The notes under the pieces were generated by a model. It had not been told where the DNA came from, did not search any database, and saw only the letters and a program-made list of their open reading frames with translations. Both the position numbers and the translations under genes were made by a program. Shown here piece by piece: positions 1 to 8,645 of a stretch of DNA of 40,739 nt; the first letter of the stretch is position 1, and each line of letters opens with the position of its first letter. The DNA comes from a virus: IMG/VR virus record IMGVR_UViG_3300025133_000260, positions 1 through 40,739 of that record; one strand, written 5' to 3'.

Positions 1-953
1 CCCGGTGCGTAATGTTGGTACATGGACGGAATCTTAAGAGCAACTTCCCGTGCCCTCTCGTCCAGCCCTGTCGTATCCCACGGGCTGCCCTTCTCGTGCA
101 AGAGCGCTCGGTCTTCACGAGCGAAAGCCGCTGCCTGCGGGTCTTGCTGGCGTTGCGTTCCAGGCACTGGCGGTCCACCCTGCGGCATCGGGACACTCCC
201 AACCGGAGCCTCCCACCCAGATCGGTAGCGATTCATGCCACGGTTTCGACCCGCTGACGACTCCCACGTCCCCTGCTCCTCAATCTCAGCTGGCAGGTTC
301 CGTTGAGCCGCAATATGGGCGCGGCGACCCGCAATAAGGTCTCGCTTGGCCTGGATCGCTGGCGTCGGCGCTTGGCCGGAGAAGTCGATTGGCTTCTTCT
401 CCAGGCTGGGGCTGCGGTAGGCGTTGAGGATCTCTAAGTTCGACCTGCCGCCACTAGCCGGCGCTCGCTGTGGCCACTCAGCGGCTTCACCACGCTCTGG
501 AGTAAGTAGTCCCAAAACACGCGGATCGACAGGCGGTTGACCTGGACTTTGAGGCGGTTGGGCCGGTGGCGGTGATGCAAACGCATCACGCGGATCGACA
601 TATCCAGCCTGAACAGAGGGGACGCCGCCGTACTGCGCTGCCGATTGCGCCAGTATTTGGGGCGTATTCTCTCCGACAGCACGCGGGTCACTTTGGGGCG
701 GTGGCGGCAAATCAAACGGCGCAGCAGCCGGTATAGAAGGAGCAGGTGGCGCAGCAGCAGCTACCGGTTGACCGACCGAGGGCGGACGACCGTTCGGAGT
801 CAGCGGCGGCGCTGCTCCCATCTGCGCCGGATATTGCTGGACCTGGTTGGTCGGCGTCGGCTTTTTTATCGTTGACAGTTGCGGCGCATTAGTCGCAGCG
901 TACTTTTGCGACCGTCGTTGCGCCCGTCGTTGCGCCCATCGGTTATTACCCAT
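1..953 (-). CDS. Pro/Gln-rich phage protein, C-terminus cut by window edge
   Basis: An open frame runs from an ATG at 953 off the left edge with no stop, giving at least 317 residues. It starts MGNNRWAQRR, has a basic N-terminus, then a long Pro/Ala/Gln-rich stretch (about residues 30-150, with PPPP and PAQPP runs), then a more ordinary charged region. No catalytic motif is visible. It is last in the visible leftward late block, just after the tail-tip genes, so it is probably a virion or virion-associated protein; this is inferred from position only. The low-complexity composition resembles the protein at 7659-8645, so the two may share a role. Frame and start are well supported, the function is not. 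Confidence 0.75.
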   Translation of the reverse strand, partial: MGNNRWAQRRAQRRSQKYAATNAPQLSTIKKPTPTNQVQQYPAQMGAAPPLTPNGRPPSVGQPVAAAAPPAPSIPAAAPFDLPPPPQSDPRAVGENTPQILAQSAAQYGGVPSVQAGYVDPRDAFASPPPAQPPQSPGQPPVDPRVLGLLTPERGEAAEWPQRAPASGGRSNLEILNAYRSPSLEKKPIDFSGQAPTPAIQAKRDLIAGRRAHIAAQRNLPAEIEEQGTWESSAGRNRGMNRYRSGWEAPVGSVPMPQGGPPVPGTQRQQDPQAAAFAREDRALLHEKGSPWDTTGLDERAREVALKIPSMYQHYAP

Positions 954-964
954 CTAACTATTCC

Positions 965-1336
965 TTATGCTTCAAAGCGGTGGATGGCGCAAAGCACTGC
1001 CCCGCCACCATTGGATTGCATGCGCAAAGTCGCAGCTGACGCGAATTGGAACAACGCGAACCCACCGATACCGATGGTCCCGATGTCCTTCATGGTGGTG
1101 TCACTTGCACCCCATGTAACTGTGCTGGCTGCGTCAAGATTGACGATCAGAATCCAGCCGTCACCCGAGACATCGCCGAAGCTGATGTCCTCTTCCGACG
1201 TTCCTACACTGACCAACCCAGGATTGCCGCCGCCCGACCCGGTCAGGTCAAACGTCTGCGAACCAGGATTGTAGTCGAAGTAGAAAGAGTTCTTGGCGAC
1301 TGTGAATTGAAGGGCGATCGCGATTTCGTCGGCCAT
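965..1336 (-). CDS. Small beta-rich virion protein
   Basis: A 123-residue protein starting MADEIAIALQ. The ATG at 1336 is preferred over an upstream ATG at 1366 because GGGAG lies about 7 bases before it. It is rich in Gly, Ser, Thr and Asp with alternating hydrophobics (TFDLTGSGGG, GDGWILIVNLD), as expected for a small beta-sandwich. No family is recognised. It sits between the three paralogous tail-tip genes and the Pro-rich left-edge gene, so a fibre, receptor-binding or decoration role is plausible but inferred from position. Confidence 0.7.
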   Translation of the reverse strand: MADEIAIALQFTVAKNSFYFDYNPGSQTFDLTGSGGGNPGLVSVGTSEEDISFGDVSGDGWILIVNLDAASTVTWGASDTTMKDIGTIGIGGFALFQFASAATLRMQSNGGGAVLCAIHRFEA

Positions 1337-1421
1337 CGACGGGCTCCCGTGGTTAGGGAGCGTCATTCAGAGTAGGACTTTAGATTGTACCGCAATTCGA
1401 TTATAGCTCAACTTCGCTCGC

Positions 1422-2288
1422 TCAACTCCATAGTGCCAAAACCGCCGTCACGTCCGTTTCCGCTGATGGGGATTCCGCCCATACCGGGATTGGAGGGAAC
1501 GGCGGCTCGCTCGGCAATTGGAACCAGTCGCCAGTCGTCCGCAGGATCTGACCACTGGTCGCATTAGCGTATATATTGCCGAGGACGCCTGCTCGGCTCT
1601 CCCCATAAATCAACAGGTGGTCATCCATCTGTAGACCAGACCATTTACCCCACCCCGCCGCGCACGACCCCCGTGGGAGGTGCGGGCCATCGGCGATCAG
1701 AAATGACACCGGCTCCCAGGTGACAGAAAGCGCCCAGTACCAGAACCCGTTCGCCAGAATCGACAAGCCGTCATCCCCCGCCGCTGGCTCAAAAACCCCT
1801 TGATAGTTCGTGCCGGCGAAAAAGCCCGTCCACGTCAAATTCGTCCTCGTGATAATCGATGTCCCGGCGAATCGCATGCAAAAGCTCGATCCGCTCGGGT
1901 CACTTTGGCTTCGCCGCTTACCGAACAAGCCAATTTGATCGCCAGCGTCGACGACGCCGATCAACGGGTATCCCTGAACGGGTTGCGAATCGAACAGGCT
2001 ACTTCCCCCGCTAACTGGACCGAATAACCGCCCCGTGGTCGCCGTCCCCGAATACTGCGACAGAAATGGCACATCGAACGTGCATTGACCGTAGCCGCCC
2101 GGCTGCATGGTCTTTGGACTATTAAAACAGGTTGTCTCAATGGCATCGTCGCTGACCTGTTGAACCGCAATGACATCATCAGCGCCAACGGCGACGTATT
2201 CCATCGCCGCATGCGCGTTCAACTCCACGTCGCCAACATTCTGGCAAGGCGCCCATCGTTGTTGGTTGTAGGATGTTCGCGGTTCCAT
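1422..2288 (-). CDS. Tail-tip protein, paralogue 3 of 3
   Basis: A 288-residue protein starting MEPRTSYNQQ. The ATG at 2288 overlaps the stop of the preceding gene by one base (TAATG), so it is probably translated by reinitiation. The N-terminal half carries the pattern shared by this gene and the next two: QQRWxPCxNVG near residue 10, then CFNSPKTM and GGYGQCTF near residues 60-75. It ends with DVTAVLALW, close to the end of the neighbour at 2288-3193. It has many Gly, Trp and aromatic residues and no enzyme motif. The family looks like a lineage-specific virion surface or tail-tip protein that expanded by tandem duplication. Receptor recognition is an inference. Confidence 0.75.
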   Translation of the reverse strand: MEPRTSYNQQRWAPCQNVGDVELNAHAAMEYVAVGADDVIAVQQVSDDAIETTCFNSPKTMQPGGYGQCTFDVPFLSQYSGTATTGRLFGPVSGGSSLFDSQPVQGYPLIGVVDAGDQIGLFGKRRSQSDPSGSSFCMRFAGTSIITRTNLTWTGFFAGTNYQGVFEPAAGDDGLSILANGFWYWALSVTWEPVSFLIADGPHLPRGSCAAGWGKWSGLQMDDHLLIYGESRAGVLGNIYANATSGQILRTTGDWFQLPSEPPFPPIPVWAESPSAETDVTAVLALWS

Positions 2289-3193
2289 TAGTGACCCCAC
2301 ACTGTAAGGGTCGCAGTTACATCAAAGGTCGCGTCCTCATCGCTCGCGATTGTCGGATTGATCGCGCCCGTCGCTGAAAATGCGCGGAGTTCCGTCGACG
2401 ATAGGGTCCCAGACACGTACGCTACCTCGAATTCATCGACTAAGTGATGTGTTAGCCGTGTCAATTTTGACCACTTCAGTGTTTCGACCGGGTTTGTCCC
2501 GCCGCTCTTTTGGCCACACGTCACACCCCAGTACTTAATGAACCAGCCAGCACCCCCAACGCCCCACGGAGTCGGTGGGATGTCATCGGCCTTATCTTTG
2601 ATCGTGAAGGATGATGACAGTGAAATGCGGTAAACGCCGATTTTGAGGACGTTGATTCCCGCACCGCCGACGCTCAACACGCCACCATTACCGACGCCAA
2701 CGGTGTACCCTTGCGAGTCGACCGTCATCGACTGGTAAGCACCTGTCCCGTCCGTCGTCCCTGTCAGGCTGACGGTTAGCGACGGCAAGCCCGACGCTCC
2801 GTAGTCGAACAGAGCGAGGCGATTGATCGAATCAATATCCCCGATGACTCCAAAGCCGTTACCTGTCACGTTGGAGTTGTAGCGCGACGTGACAGCCGGC
2901 CCGAAGATTTGACCGTGAAACGGCCCGACCGAAGGCGGGTCGTACGCTCCAATACATGGCGTCTCGAATGTAACGGAACCGTAGTCGCCAGCACCCATCC
3001 CCTTGGGTCCGTTGAAACACGTATTCCCCACGCCGGCGACCGAAGGGGCTTGCACGCGAACAACCTCTGTTCCTTCCGCATCCACGTCGACGCCAGTGTA
3101 TTCGACCACGCCGAATGGAACGACAGCCCCCAAGCCCACGTTTCGGCACGGAACCCATCGTTGCTGCGAATACTGGTCGTACGTGCAACTCAT
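2288..3193 (-). CDS. Tail-tip protein, paralogue 2 of 3
   Basis: A 301-residue protein starting MSCTYDQYSQ. The ATG at 3193 overlaps the upstream TGA (ATGA); a start at 3232 is less likely because it would run far into the previous gene. It shares with the gene at 1422-2288 the N-terminal QQRWVPCRNVG, the block CFNGPKGM followed by GDYGSVTF, and the C-terminal DVTATLTVW. With the gene at 3190-4065 it shares the stretch EVVRV. The middle is Gly/Ser-rich and beta-like. It is the clearest member of the tandem trio. Function is unknown, with a virion surface role inferred from position. Confidence 0.78.
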   Translation of the reverse strand: MSCTYDQYSQQRWVPCRNVGLGAVVPFGVVEYTGVDVDAEGTEVVRVQAPSVAGVGNTCFNGPKGMGAGDYGSVTFETPCIGAYDPPSVGPFHGQIFGPAVTSRYNSNVTGNGFGVIGDIDSINRLALFDYGASGLPSLTVSLTGTTDGTGAYQSMTVDSQGYTVGVGNGGVLSVGGAGINVLKIGVYRISLSSSFTIKDKADDIPPTPWGVGGAGWFIKYWGVTCGQKSGGTNPVETLKWSKLTRLTHHLVDEFEVAYVSGTLSSTELRAFSATGAINPTIASDEDATFDVTATLTVWGH

Positions 3194-4065
3194 GACATCC
3201 TCAGAAATCGCGTCTTGCCCTTCGCGCGCCAACCGAATTCGTCGCGGAGTGAGTTCCTAATCTTCATGTTCCACAGTGTGAGAAAGCTACCTTGTCCGTT
3301 GCTCCGAACTCGCAACCGGTACTCTTTCTGAAACGCTTCGGCGCCAAATGTGTGTTGCACGAGATTTCCCCATTGAACCTCTAGGCGTACTTCAGTGTTT
3401 CCCCCTGGCGTAACGAGAATACAGCCAGCGTTCGACTCCTCGCTCCACGTCCAAGGAACAAATATCCGTTCCTCGACTTCGAGATGCCACGTCGCCGCCA
3501 TGTGGATGATCAATCGCTGCGATTGAACCGTCCACGTTTCGGGACTCTCAGGAATACCTGCGCCCCCATCACCTGCCTCGCCCCAGATAATAGGAATTTC
3601 ATGCCACTGATCGGTAGGAGGAAACGAAAAGAGTGGCATCTCGTGCAGCGTATAAAACCAGCCAGCGCCGACATCTTGATCCTTGACTCGCTCGACGATC
3701 GCGCGTCCGTCTTCGTTTCCAATGATGATCCAGTGATTGACGCCTCGGCGCAGGGCTCCCGAACCAGGGTTCGTTCCCCAATGTTCGCCAGCCTGCGGGA
3801 ACCCATCCGAGACGTTGTAGTTAGCCGTCGCCGGACCAGTGAATGTCACCATGCCATATTGGTTCGCCCCGAGCAGCATTGCGCCATTGATCGCGGTGGC
3901 GTGGGTCGGTTGGGCGACCTGGCGGACGCGGACGACCTCTTCAAGGCCGCCGCGAAACTCCGTGCCAACGTGTTCGCAAACGTCAAACGGCTGAATGTCG
4001 GTCGTCCCAGCGTTGATCGCTTGAACAAACCGTTGGAGCCGAAAGGGCGCCGTTCGATTTGACAT
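3190..4065 (-). CDS. Tail-tip protein, paralogue 1 of 3
   Basis: A 291-residue protein starting MSNRTAPFRL at the ATG at 4065, which overlaps the stop of the upstream gene by one base (TGATG). It is the most diverged of three tandem paralogues. QRFVQAINAG matches QQRWxPCxNVG, and EEVVRVRQV and QYGMVTFTGP match the other members at the same spacing. The C-terminal half is different and ends basic (GWRAKGKTRF). It lies directly downstream of the hub-like gene, a usual place for tail-tip and receptor-binding proteins. No enzymatic motif is seen. Confidence 0.75.
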   Translation of the reverse strand: MSNRTAPFRLQRFVQAINAGTTDIQPFDVCEHVGTEFRGGLEEVVRVRQVAQPTHATAINGAMLLGANQYGMVTFTGPATANYNVSDGFPQAGEHWGTNPGSGALRRGVNHWIIIGNEDGRAIVERVKDQDVGAGWFYTLHEMPLFSFPPTDQWHEIPIIWGEAGDGGAGIPESPETWTVQSQRLIIHMAATWHLEVEERIFVPWTWSEESNAGCILVTPGGNTEVRLEVQWGNLVQHTFGAEAFQKEYRLRVRSNGQGSFLTLWNMKIRNSLRDEFGWRAKGKTRFLRMS

Positions 4066-5579
4066 CAACCTCCCCCATGAAGAAAGTCGAAGTCCATGTT
4101 GGTGCTGGCGCGCGTTGTCGCTAGTTCGCCGTTGCCCCAGCGGAATTCGCATCGCTCGATCTTGCCATTGGGAAAGCAGTCGTTGCGGAAGCCGTCGTAT
4201 TCGATGTCCTTCGCTTCGTCGAACTTAGTTTCCAGCAAGTCGATATAAGCGTCGCAGGCGTCACGGATGTCCGACAGGTTGTCGTCGTTATTGTTCTTCA
4301 GCCAATCCCCAACAAACGAGTATTGCTGGACAAACCGGCGCACGAGGTCTTCGCGGTAAACGACGGCGACGCCATCGCTGGCCGGTTCAATCTCCCGTTC
4401 GCGGACGTAGCGGTCCAGTTGCCCATTCTCATGGCGAGCGTTGTAGGCGCAGCGGAGATACAACCGGGCTTCGTCTGTCTGGCCGAGCGTGAACTTGTAG
4501 ACGGGAAGCGGGAAAAAGACTCGCCCCTCATCGCCCTGGACCTCAAAGTCGCCCAGGTACTCAGTGTTTCCGCTGGTCGTCGCCATCACCATGTGACCGT
4601 TCGCAAACTCACCGAATATCTTAGCGCCTTGCGACAGCTGCTCGGCGGTCAACTTGTCTTCCGCTGACTCCAACAGGTGGTCGAGGATTGGCCGCGCCTG
4701 CTTGGGGTCAAAGATGTCGTCAGGGTCCATTTCTGGAACATCGAGCGGCGCATCTTCCCACCAACTGATTTGGTAATACCGCCAAACCGTCTTCAGCGCC
4801 AAGTAGCGATTCGCTCCGACGCCGGCGAACGATTCAGGAGACTCCGAACCCCAGCCAAAAAAGGGACGGTAGCTCAAGTCGATTGGCTGTTTCCACGTCC
4901 CGTCAGACTCTTGCCCGATTGCTCGCAACCGAAACATTGCTTGGAACTCTGTCGGCCCGCACACGACGCGGACGTATCGCGGCTTAGCCGACTGCATCGT
5001 CCGCTGCGAGTTGTTCATGCTGCCGGAAGTTGGCAAATCGTCGCCCTCGCCAACTTTATGGACCTTATAGCTGCCATCTTCAACTGGGCAGAACGCCAAC
5101 CCCTCTTGCCGGCAAAGCGAATTGATCGCGTCGACTGAGTCGGAGGCGTCCCAATCAACATCGGGGTAGCTGTCGCCGTCCGCACTCGCGCTGTCGATCG
5201 TGATGTCCAGTTGGTCCGCAATCTCGTCGAACAACTCTTGGGCAGACTTCTTGTTGGCGTCGTCAACCGGCTCGTTGTCGCCGCCTCGCCGATTGAACCG
5301 ACCGCCGAGCTTGCCTTGCTCGATCTTCCACCGCTGGTCCTTAATGCGATGGCGCATCAGGCACCTTCCGCCACGCCTCAGAAACACGCTGCGGACGATC
5401 CGAATGTCGGGGAAGTTGATCGTCGTCCCGCCGTACGCGAGCGTCAGCGTATCGATGATTGGCGTCGTGTTGGCCGCTTCGGTGTAGATGATCCCCTCGC
5501 CGGGCGCAGCACCAGGCGTAAGCGACAAATAGCCGCCGACAGAACGAAGCGTAGAGAGTGTTGCGGTTCCTTGTGGCAT
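4065..5579 (-). CDS. Large tail protein, possibly hub/baseplate-like
   Basis: A 504-residue protein starting MPQGTATLST, one base after the stop of the preceding gene. Around residues 110-180 it has LFDEIADQLDI, then a loop ending DAINSLCRQEGLAFCPVEDG and a KVHKVGEGDD stretch. That pattern of a helix, a long loop and a beta hairpin recalls hub proteins such as phage late control protein D and gp27, but the match is loose. The C-terminal part is Trp/Tyr/Asp-rich. Its place between beta-rich tail proteins and the tail-tip trio fits a tail hub or distal tail protein. Function is inferred from position and fold impression; confidence in the CDS itself is high. Confidence 0.75.
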   Translation of the reverse strand: MPQGTATLSTLRSVGGYLSLTPGAAPGEGIIYTEAANTTPIIDTLTLAYGGTTINFPDIRIVRSVFLRRGGRCLMRHRIKDQRWKIEQGKLGGRFNRRGGDNEPVDDANKKSAQELFDEIADQLDITIDSASADGDSYPDVDWDASDSVDAINSLCRQEGLAFCPVEDGSYKVHKVGEGDDLPTSGSMNNSQRTMQSAKPRYVRVVCGPTEFQAMFRLRAIGQESDGTWKQPIDLSYRPFFGWGSESPESFAGVGANRYLALKTVWRYYQISWWEDAPLDVPEMDPDDIFDPKQARPILDHLLESAEDKLTAEQLSQGAKIFGEFANGHMVMATTSGNTEYLGDFEVQGDEGRVFFPLPVYKFTLGQTDEARLYLRCAYNARHENGQLDRYVREREIEPASDGVAVVYREDLVRRFVQQYSFVGDWLKNNNDDNLSDIRDACDAYIDLLETKFDEAKDIEYDGFRNDCFPNGKIERCEFRWGNGELATTRASTNMDFDFLHGGG

Positions 5580-5580
5580 A

Positions 5581-6897
5581 TCACGTCGTTGCGGCGAATG
5601 TGACCTTCACGTCGCACGGCGGGTCCCACACACGTAGGTCCTTCGTCGTGATTCCGTTCAGATCAAGACCCGCCGACAGTGTCGCGATGCCTAGCGGATC
5701 GGCGTAGCCGGCTCCCTTATAAAGGTCCACCGCGCCCAGGCTCTTGACTCGCGGATCGTTTCGTAGGTCAATGATTCCACGATCGTAGGCGGCGATTGTG
5801 CCAGTGCCGGCAGCCCCCTCGATCAATAGCGTCGTGTACTTGAGGGTGAAGTTGGTCGAGCCCGATTCTGACCGCTGATAGTACGTTCCGCCGCCGCCCT
5901 TGCCGTCGACCGTGGTCGGCGATGTTAGCGCGTAGACCTTGCCTCCGCTCATGTTCACCGTCCCGTACGTCCCGCTACCCAGCGTCACTGTTGCGTTCGA
6001 TCCGAGGTTGAGCGTGTCGACTTCCGCCGAGTTCCCGTCGCCGACTCCAAATTCAACATCGCCACCGGTGACCGTCCACGTTGAAGTGATTGTCGAAGCG
6101 GTGATGATGTTGACCGGCGCTTGCGTCGAGCGTACGGCGGTCTGATACACCAAGCCGTTAACCGTTGACGCGGTACTGGTATCGACTTTGACCCAACTCA
6201 TCGAATTAGTGCCGGCTTGCTCGCCATTAACACCGACATTGACGGCGATCGTCCCCGTCCCAATTTCCAAATGCGTTGGTAGCATCTCAGGATATGGGTA
6301 CGAAGGATCATCGACGTTGATTGCTGGCAGCCCAACCGGATATTTGCAGTCTTTCCGGTAGTCCACTTCCGCGAGGTTGACGGCTGCTTGGTTGATTCCA
6401 AACTTAAGCGGCGAGGTCGCTCGGTAGTCGAAGATCGCGGTGTCGCCGGTACTCGGCGCTGTCCCACCTTCCCAGTTGGCCGCCGTCCCCCACGCGGCGC
6501 CGCTACCCGCTGCGATGTCCACTGATTGCAGCGTCGTGCCGGACCCTGACGTGTCCGACCAATTCAGAGTGAACGGACGCCCGTCTACCTTGCCGACGAA
6601 ATTGAGGGTTGTCGTCGCAGTCGTATACGTGACCGCTGACAACTGCCGGAATTCACCGTACGCCGATCCAAGCCCCGTAACGCTTGACCCGCTCGTCAGT
6701 GACCCGTTGCCCGTCATCATGTAGACCACGTCGTTGCCGATGTCATTGAGCGACGCACTGCCCAGCGTCAACGTCAACGAAACCGCGCCGTCTAGGTCGA
6801 TCGTAATCGTCTCGGACGCGGACCACGTCCCGCCCAAACCGACCGACTCCTCTTTAGCGACATTCGACGCGCCGCCGATCCATGCGATATTTGCCAT
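5581..6897 (-). CDS. Beta-rich tail protein with autotransporter-like repeat
   Basis: A 438-residue protein starting MANIAWIGGA, with AGAGGT about 8 bases upstream of the ATG. It is dominated by Ser/Thr/Gly/Val with almost no Cys. Near residues 134-155 it has WGTAANWEGG, then PSTGDTAIFD, the W..A.NW..G..P..GD pattern seen in autotransporter passenger and PEP-CTERM beta-helix proteins. The following stretches (TLNLGSNATVTLGSG and similar) read as beta-helix rungs. A fibre-like or tail-sheathing beta-helix is likely. It is placed after the tape-measure slot in a virion operon, so a side fibre or tail-tip role is inferred. Confidence 0.72.
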   Translation of the reverse strand: MANIAWIGGASNVAKEESVGLGGTWSASETITIDLDGAVSLTLTLGSASLNDIGNDVVYMMTGNGSLTSGSSVTGLGSAYGEFRQLSAVTYTTATTTLNFVGKVDGRPFTLNWSDTSGSGTTLQSVDIAAGSGAAWGTAANWEGGTAPSTGDTAIFDYRATSPLKFGINQAAVNLAEVDYRKDCKYPVGLPAINVDDPSYPYPEMLPTHLEIGTGTIAVNVGVNGEQAGTNSMSWVKVDTSTASTVNGLVYQTAVRSTQAPVNIITASTITSTWTVTGGDVEFGVGDGNSAEVDTLNLGSNATVTLGSGTYGTVNMSGGKVYALTSPTTVDGKGGGGTYYQRSESGSTNFTLKYTTLLIEGAAGTGTIAAYDRGIIDLRNDPRVKSLGAVDLYKGAGYADPLGIATLSAGLDLNGITTKDLRVWDPPCDVKVTFAATT

Positions 6898-6900
6898 TTT

Positions 6901-7662
6901 CTACCTCTTTTCAGGCTCGTCCACGGGGTTAAACCCAATGGGTGCCTCGAATTCGTAGTACCACGTTGTCTTGAAATTCTCGAAACCGTTACGTTGGTGG
7001 TGCGCGCTGGTGTGACCGACTCGCGTCTTGTCATGTTTAAGGAACGTGGCCCACTGCGGCACGGCTGGCAGCATGTAAGGTCCGTACGCCATCACAGCGT
7101 GACCCCACTGACGGGCACGCCCTTTAGTGAATTCATGCGTGGTCTGGACGACTGGCGGCCCAATCTCGTATTCGTAAACCTCGAACCGAGGTCCGCCTGT
7201 CCCAATGACTTGAATCTCGTTGTGCCATTCCAGTAGGTTTTGATCGAACTGACCGCTATCAACCGGATACTCTGCCTTCAATGTGATTTGCAACGTCCGT
7301 TGGGTCGCCAACTCCGCGCCATCGTTGCCCGTGAAGTTCATCCGTAAAACTTGAATGCCGTTGATCGATCCGGTCGCGTCGATGACGTGCGACGTTGGCG
7401 TACCGTCATCCCAGAACAAGCCGGCCTGCTCACCAGCGAGCGGCGGCCCGGCAAGCCCGTCGAATCCGTACCCCGTCCGCAACTCGGAAAGCTCGGTATC
7501 GAAGTTCGATTGGCCGGTCGTGCAGATGACGACTTCTGTCGTGAACACCTCGATGCGGCGGAATTGGTGTCCGCGATTGCTGTACGTCTGCTGCATATCG
7601 TGCGACAGCAAGTTGACTTCTGAGACGGGATGCTCGAAATCGCGGAACTTGAAGATGGTCAT
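6901..7662 (-). CDS. Hypothetical tail protein
   Basis: A 253-residue protein starting MTIFKFRDFE. Its ATG at 7662 overlaps the stop of the preceding gene by four bases (ATGA), a sign of coupled translation. It contains many aromatic and acidic residues (WDDGTPTSHVID, RFEVYEYEIG) and ends GFNPVDEPEKR. I do not recognise the family. Its position after the tape-measure-slot gene matches distal tail-type genes of siphophages, which is the only basis for a tail assignment. Confidence 0.7.
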   Translation of the reverse strand: MTIFKFRDFEHPVSEVNLLSHDMQQTYSNRGHQFRRIEVFTTEVVICTTGQSNFDTELSELRTGYGFDGLAGPPLAGEQAGLFWDDGTPTSHVIDATGSINGIQVLRMNFTGNDGAELATQRTLQITLKAEYPVDSGQFDQNLLEWHNEIQVIGTGGPRFEVYEYEIGPPVVQTTHEFTKGRARQWGHAVMAYGPYMLPAVPQWATFLKHDKTRVGHTSAHHQRNGFENFKTTWYYEFEAPIGFNPVDEPEKR

Positions 7663-8645
7663 TCGCTGGTGAACCTCGCGTCTTCGAGTTGACGAACAGA
7701 CGAGGTGACGCCACGAATATGATCAGCGATGCTGCCGAACATCTGAATGACTACGTCTTCCAGTTGGTCAATCTGTTCATTGACTTCCTCGCCGGCCTGC
7801 TCGATGCCCGCCGTGTCGAAGTCGCCTTGGCCGCCCTGATCGTGCGTCTGCGTGCCTTGGACGCTCTGCGATCCGGCGTTCTGTGTAATGTTGTCGCCAA
7901 AGTATCCGTCAGCGTTTTGGTTCGACCACTGAGGTTCGTAAGCCTTGGGCGCCTGTTCAGTCGGAACCGCTGGCGGTGGAACGTCATCAAGCGGAGGATG
8001 ACTCGTAAACGCACCCCCGACGCGCGGTGAGGTTTCAATTCCCGGCGCCGGAGGTGTCAGCAACGATGCGGGTTGAGGTAACCCACTACCACCCCAAGGC
8101 GCCCCAGTAGCAGGAGGAGAGGCGCTAGGAGTTTCGGGCGCCGCTACCGGCGCGAGGTCTTCTGCGAATGCCGGCTGCGGATCTTGCCATGCCGACTCTG
8201 GAAGTGGCGGAATGCTCGCCGACTGCTGCACCTGGCCGAGCGGTTTGCGGTGCGCCTCGGCCATTTCCCACGGGTTGGTCGGTAGATCATCCGCCGTGGT
8301 TCGACGAGCCTCGCCGCCGAACATTGATGGATCAATTGACGTGGCCGGAAAGTCAGTGGCCTCATAAGGCTCCCACCCCGCCGGCAGTTCTTGGTCCGGT
8401 AGCTTTGGTGATTCACCTACTTCAGCGGCGGGTAGTTCAGCGTCGGGCAACCCCTCTTCTCGCAACGGAGCGTCAGGAAGGTCGGTGTCGGGCAACCCCT
8501 CTTCGGGTGACGGTATGTCGAACGGATCGTCGTCGGCGAAGTCGGCATCACTGACCTCGGGCGGGGTTTCCAAGTCGATCTGGAACTCGCCGCCCTCGTG
8601 AAAGTAGCCGTCGCCGTATTCGTATTCTTCGTATTCGTTAGGCAT
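7659..8645 (-). CDS. Acidic Pro-rich protein in the tape-measure position
   Basis: A 328-residue protein starting MPNEYEEYEY. The N-terminal half is strongly acidic and Pro-rich with internal repeats (EEGLPDTDLPDAPL followed by EEGLPDAELP). The middle is Pro/Ala low-complexity. The last 60 residues form a probable coiled coil (EEVNEQIDQLEDVVIQMF and on to the end). It lies directly downstream of the frameshifting tail chaperones, where siphophages normally encode the tape measure. It lacks the membrane segments and long helices usual there, and 328 residues would predict a tail of only about 50 nm at 1.5 angstrom per residue. It may be a short tape measure, a chaperone or a minor tail protein. 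Confidence 0.7.
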   Translation of the reverse strand: MPNEYEEYEYGDGYFHEGGEFQIDLETPPEVSDADFADDDPFDIPSPEEGLPDTDLPDAPLREEGLPDAELPAAEVGESPKLPDQELPAGWEPYEATDFPATSIDPSMFGGEARRTTADDLPTNPWEMAEAHRKPLGQVQQSASIPPLPESAWQDPQPAFAEDLAPVAAPETPSASPPATGAPWGGSGLPQPASLLTPPAPGIETSPRVGGAFTSHPPLDDVPPPAVPTEQAPKAYEPQWSNQNADGYFGDNITQNAGSQSVQGTQTHDQGGQGDFDTAGIEQAGEEVNEQIDQLEDVVIQMFGSIADHIRGVTSSVRQLEDARFTSE

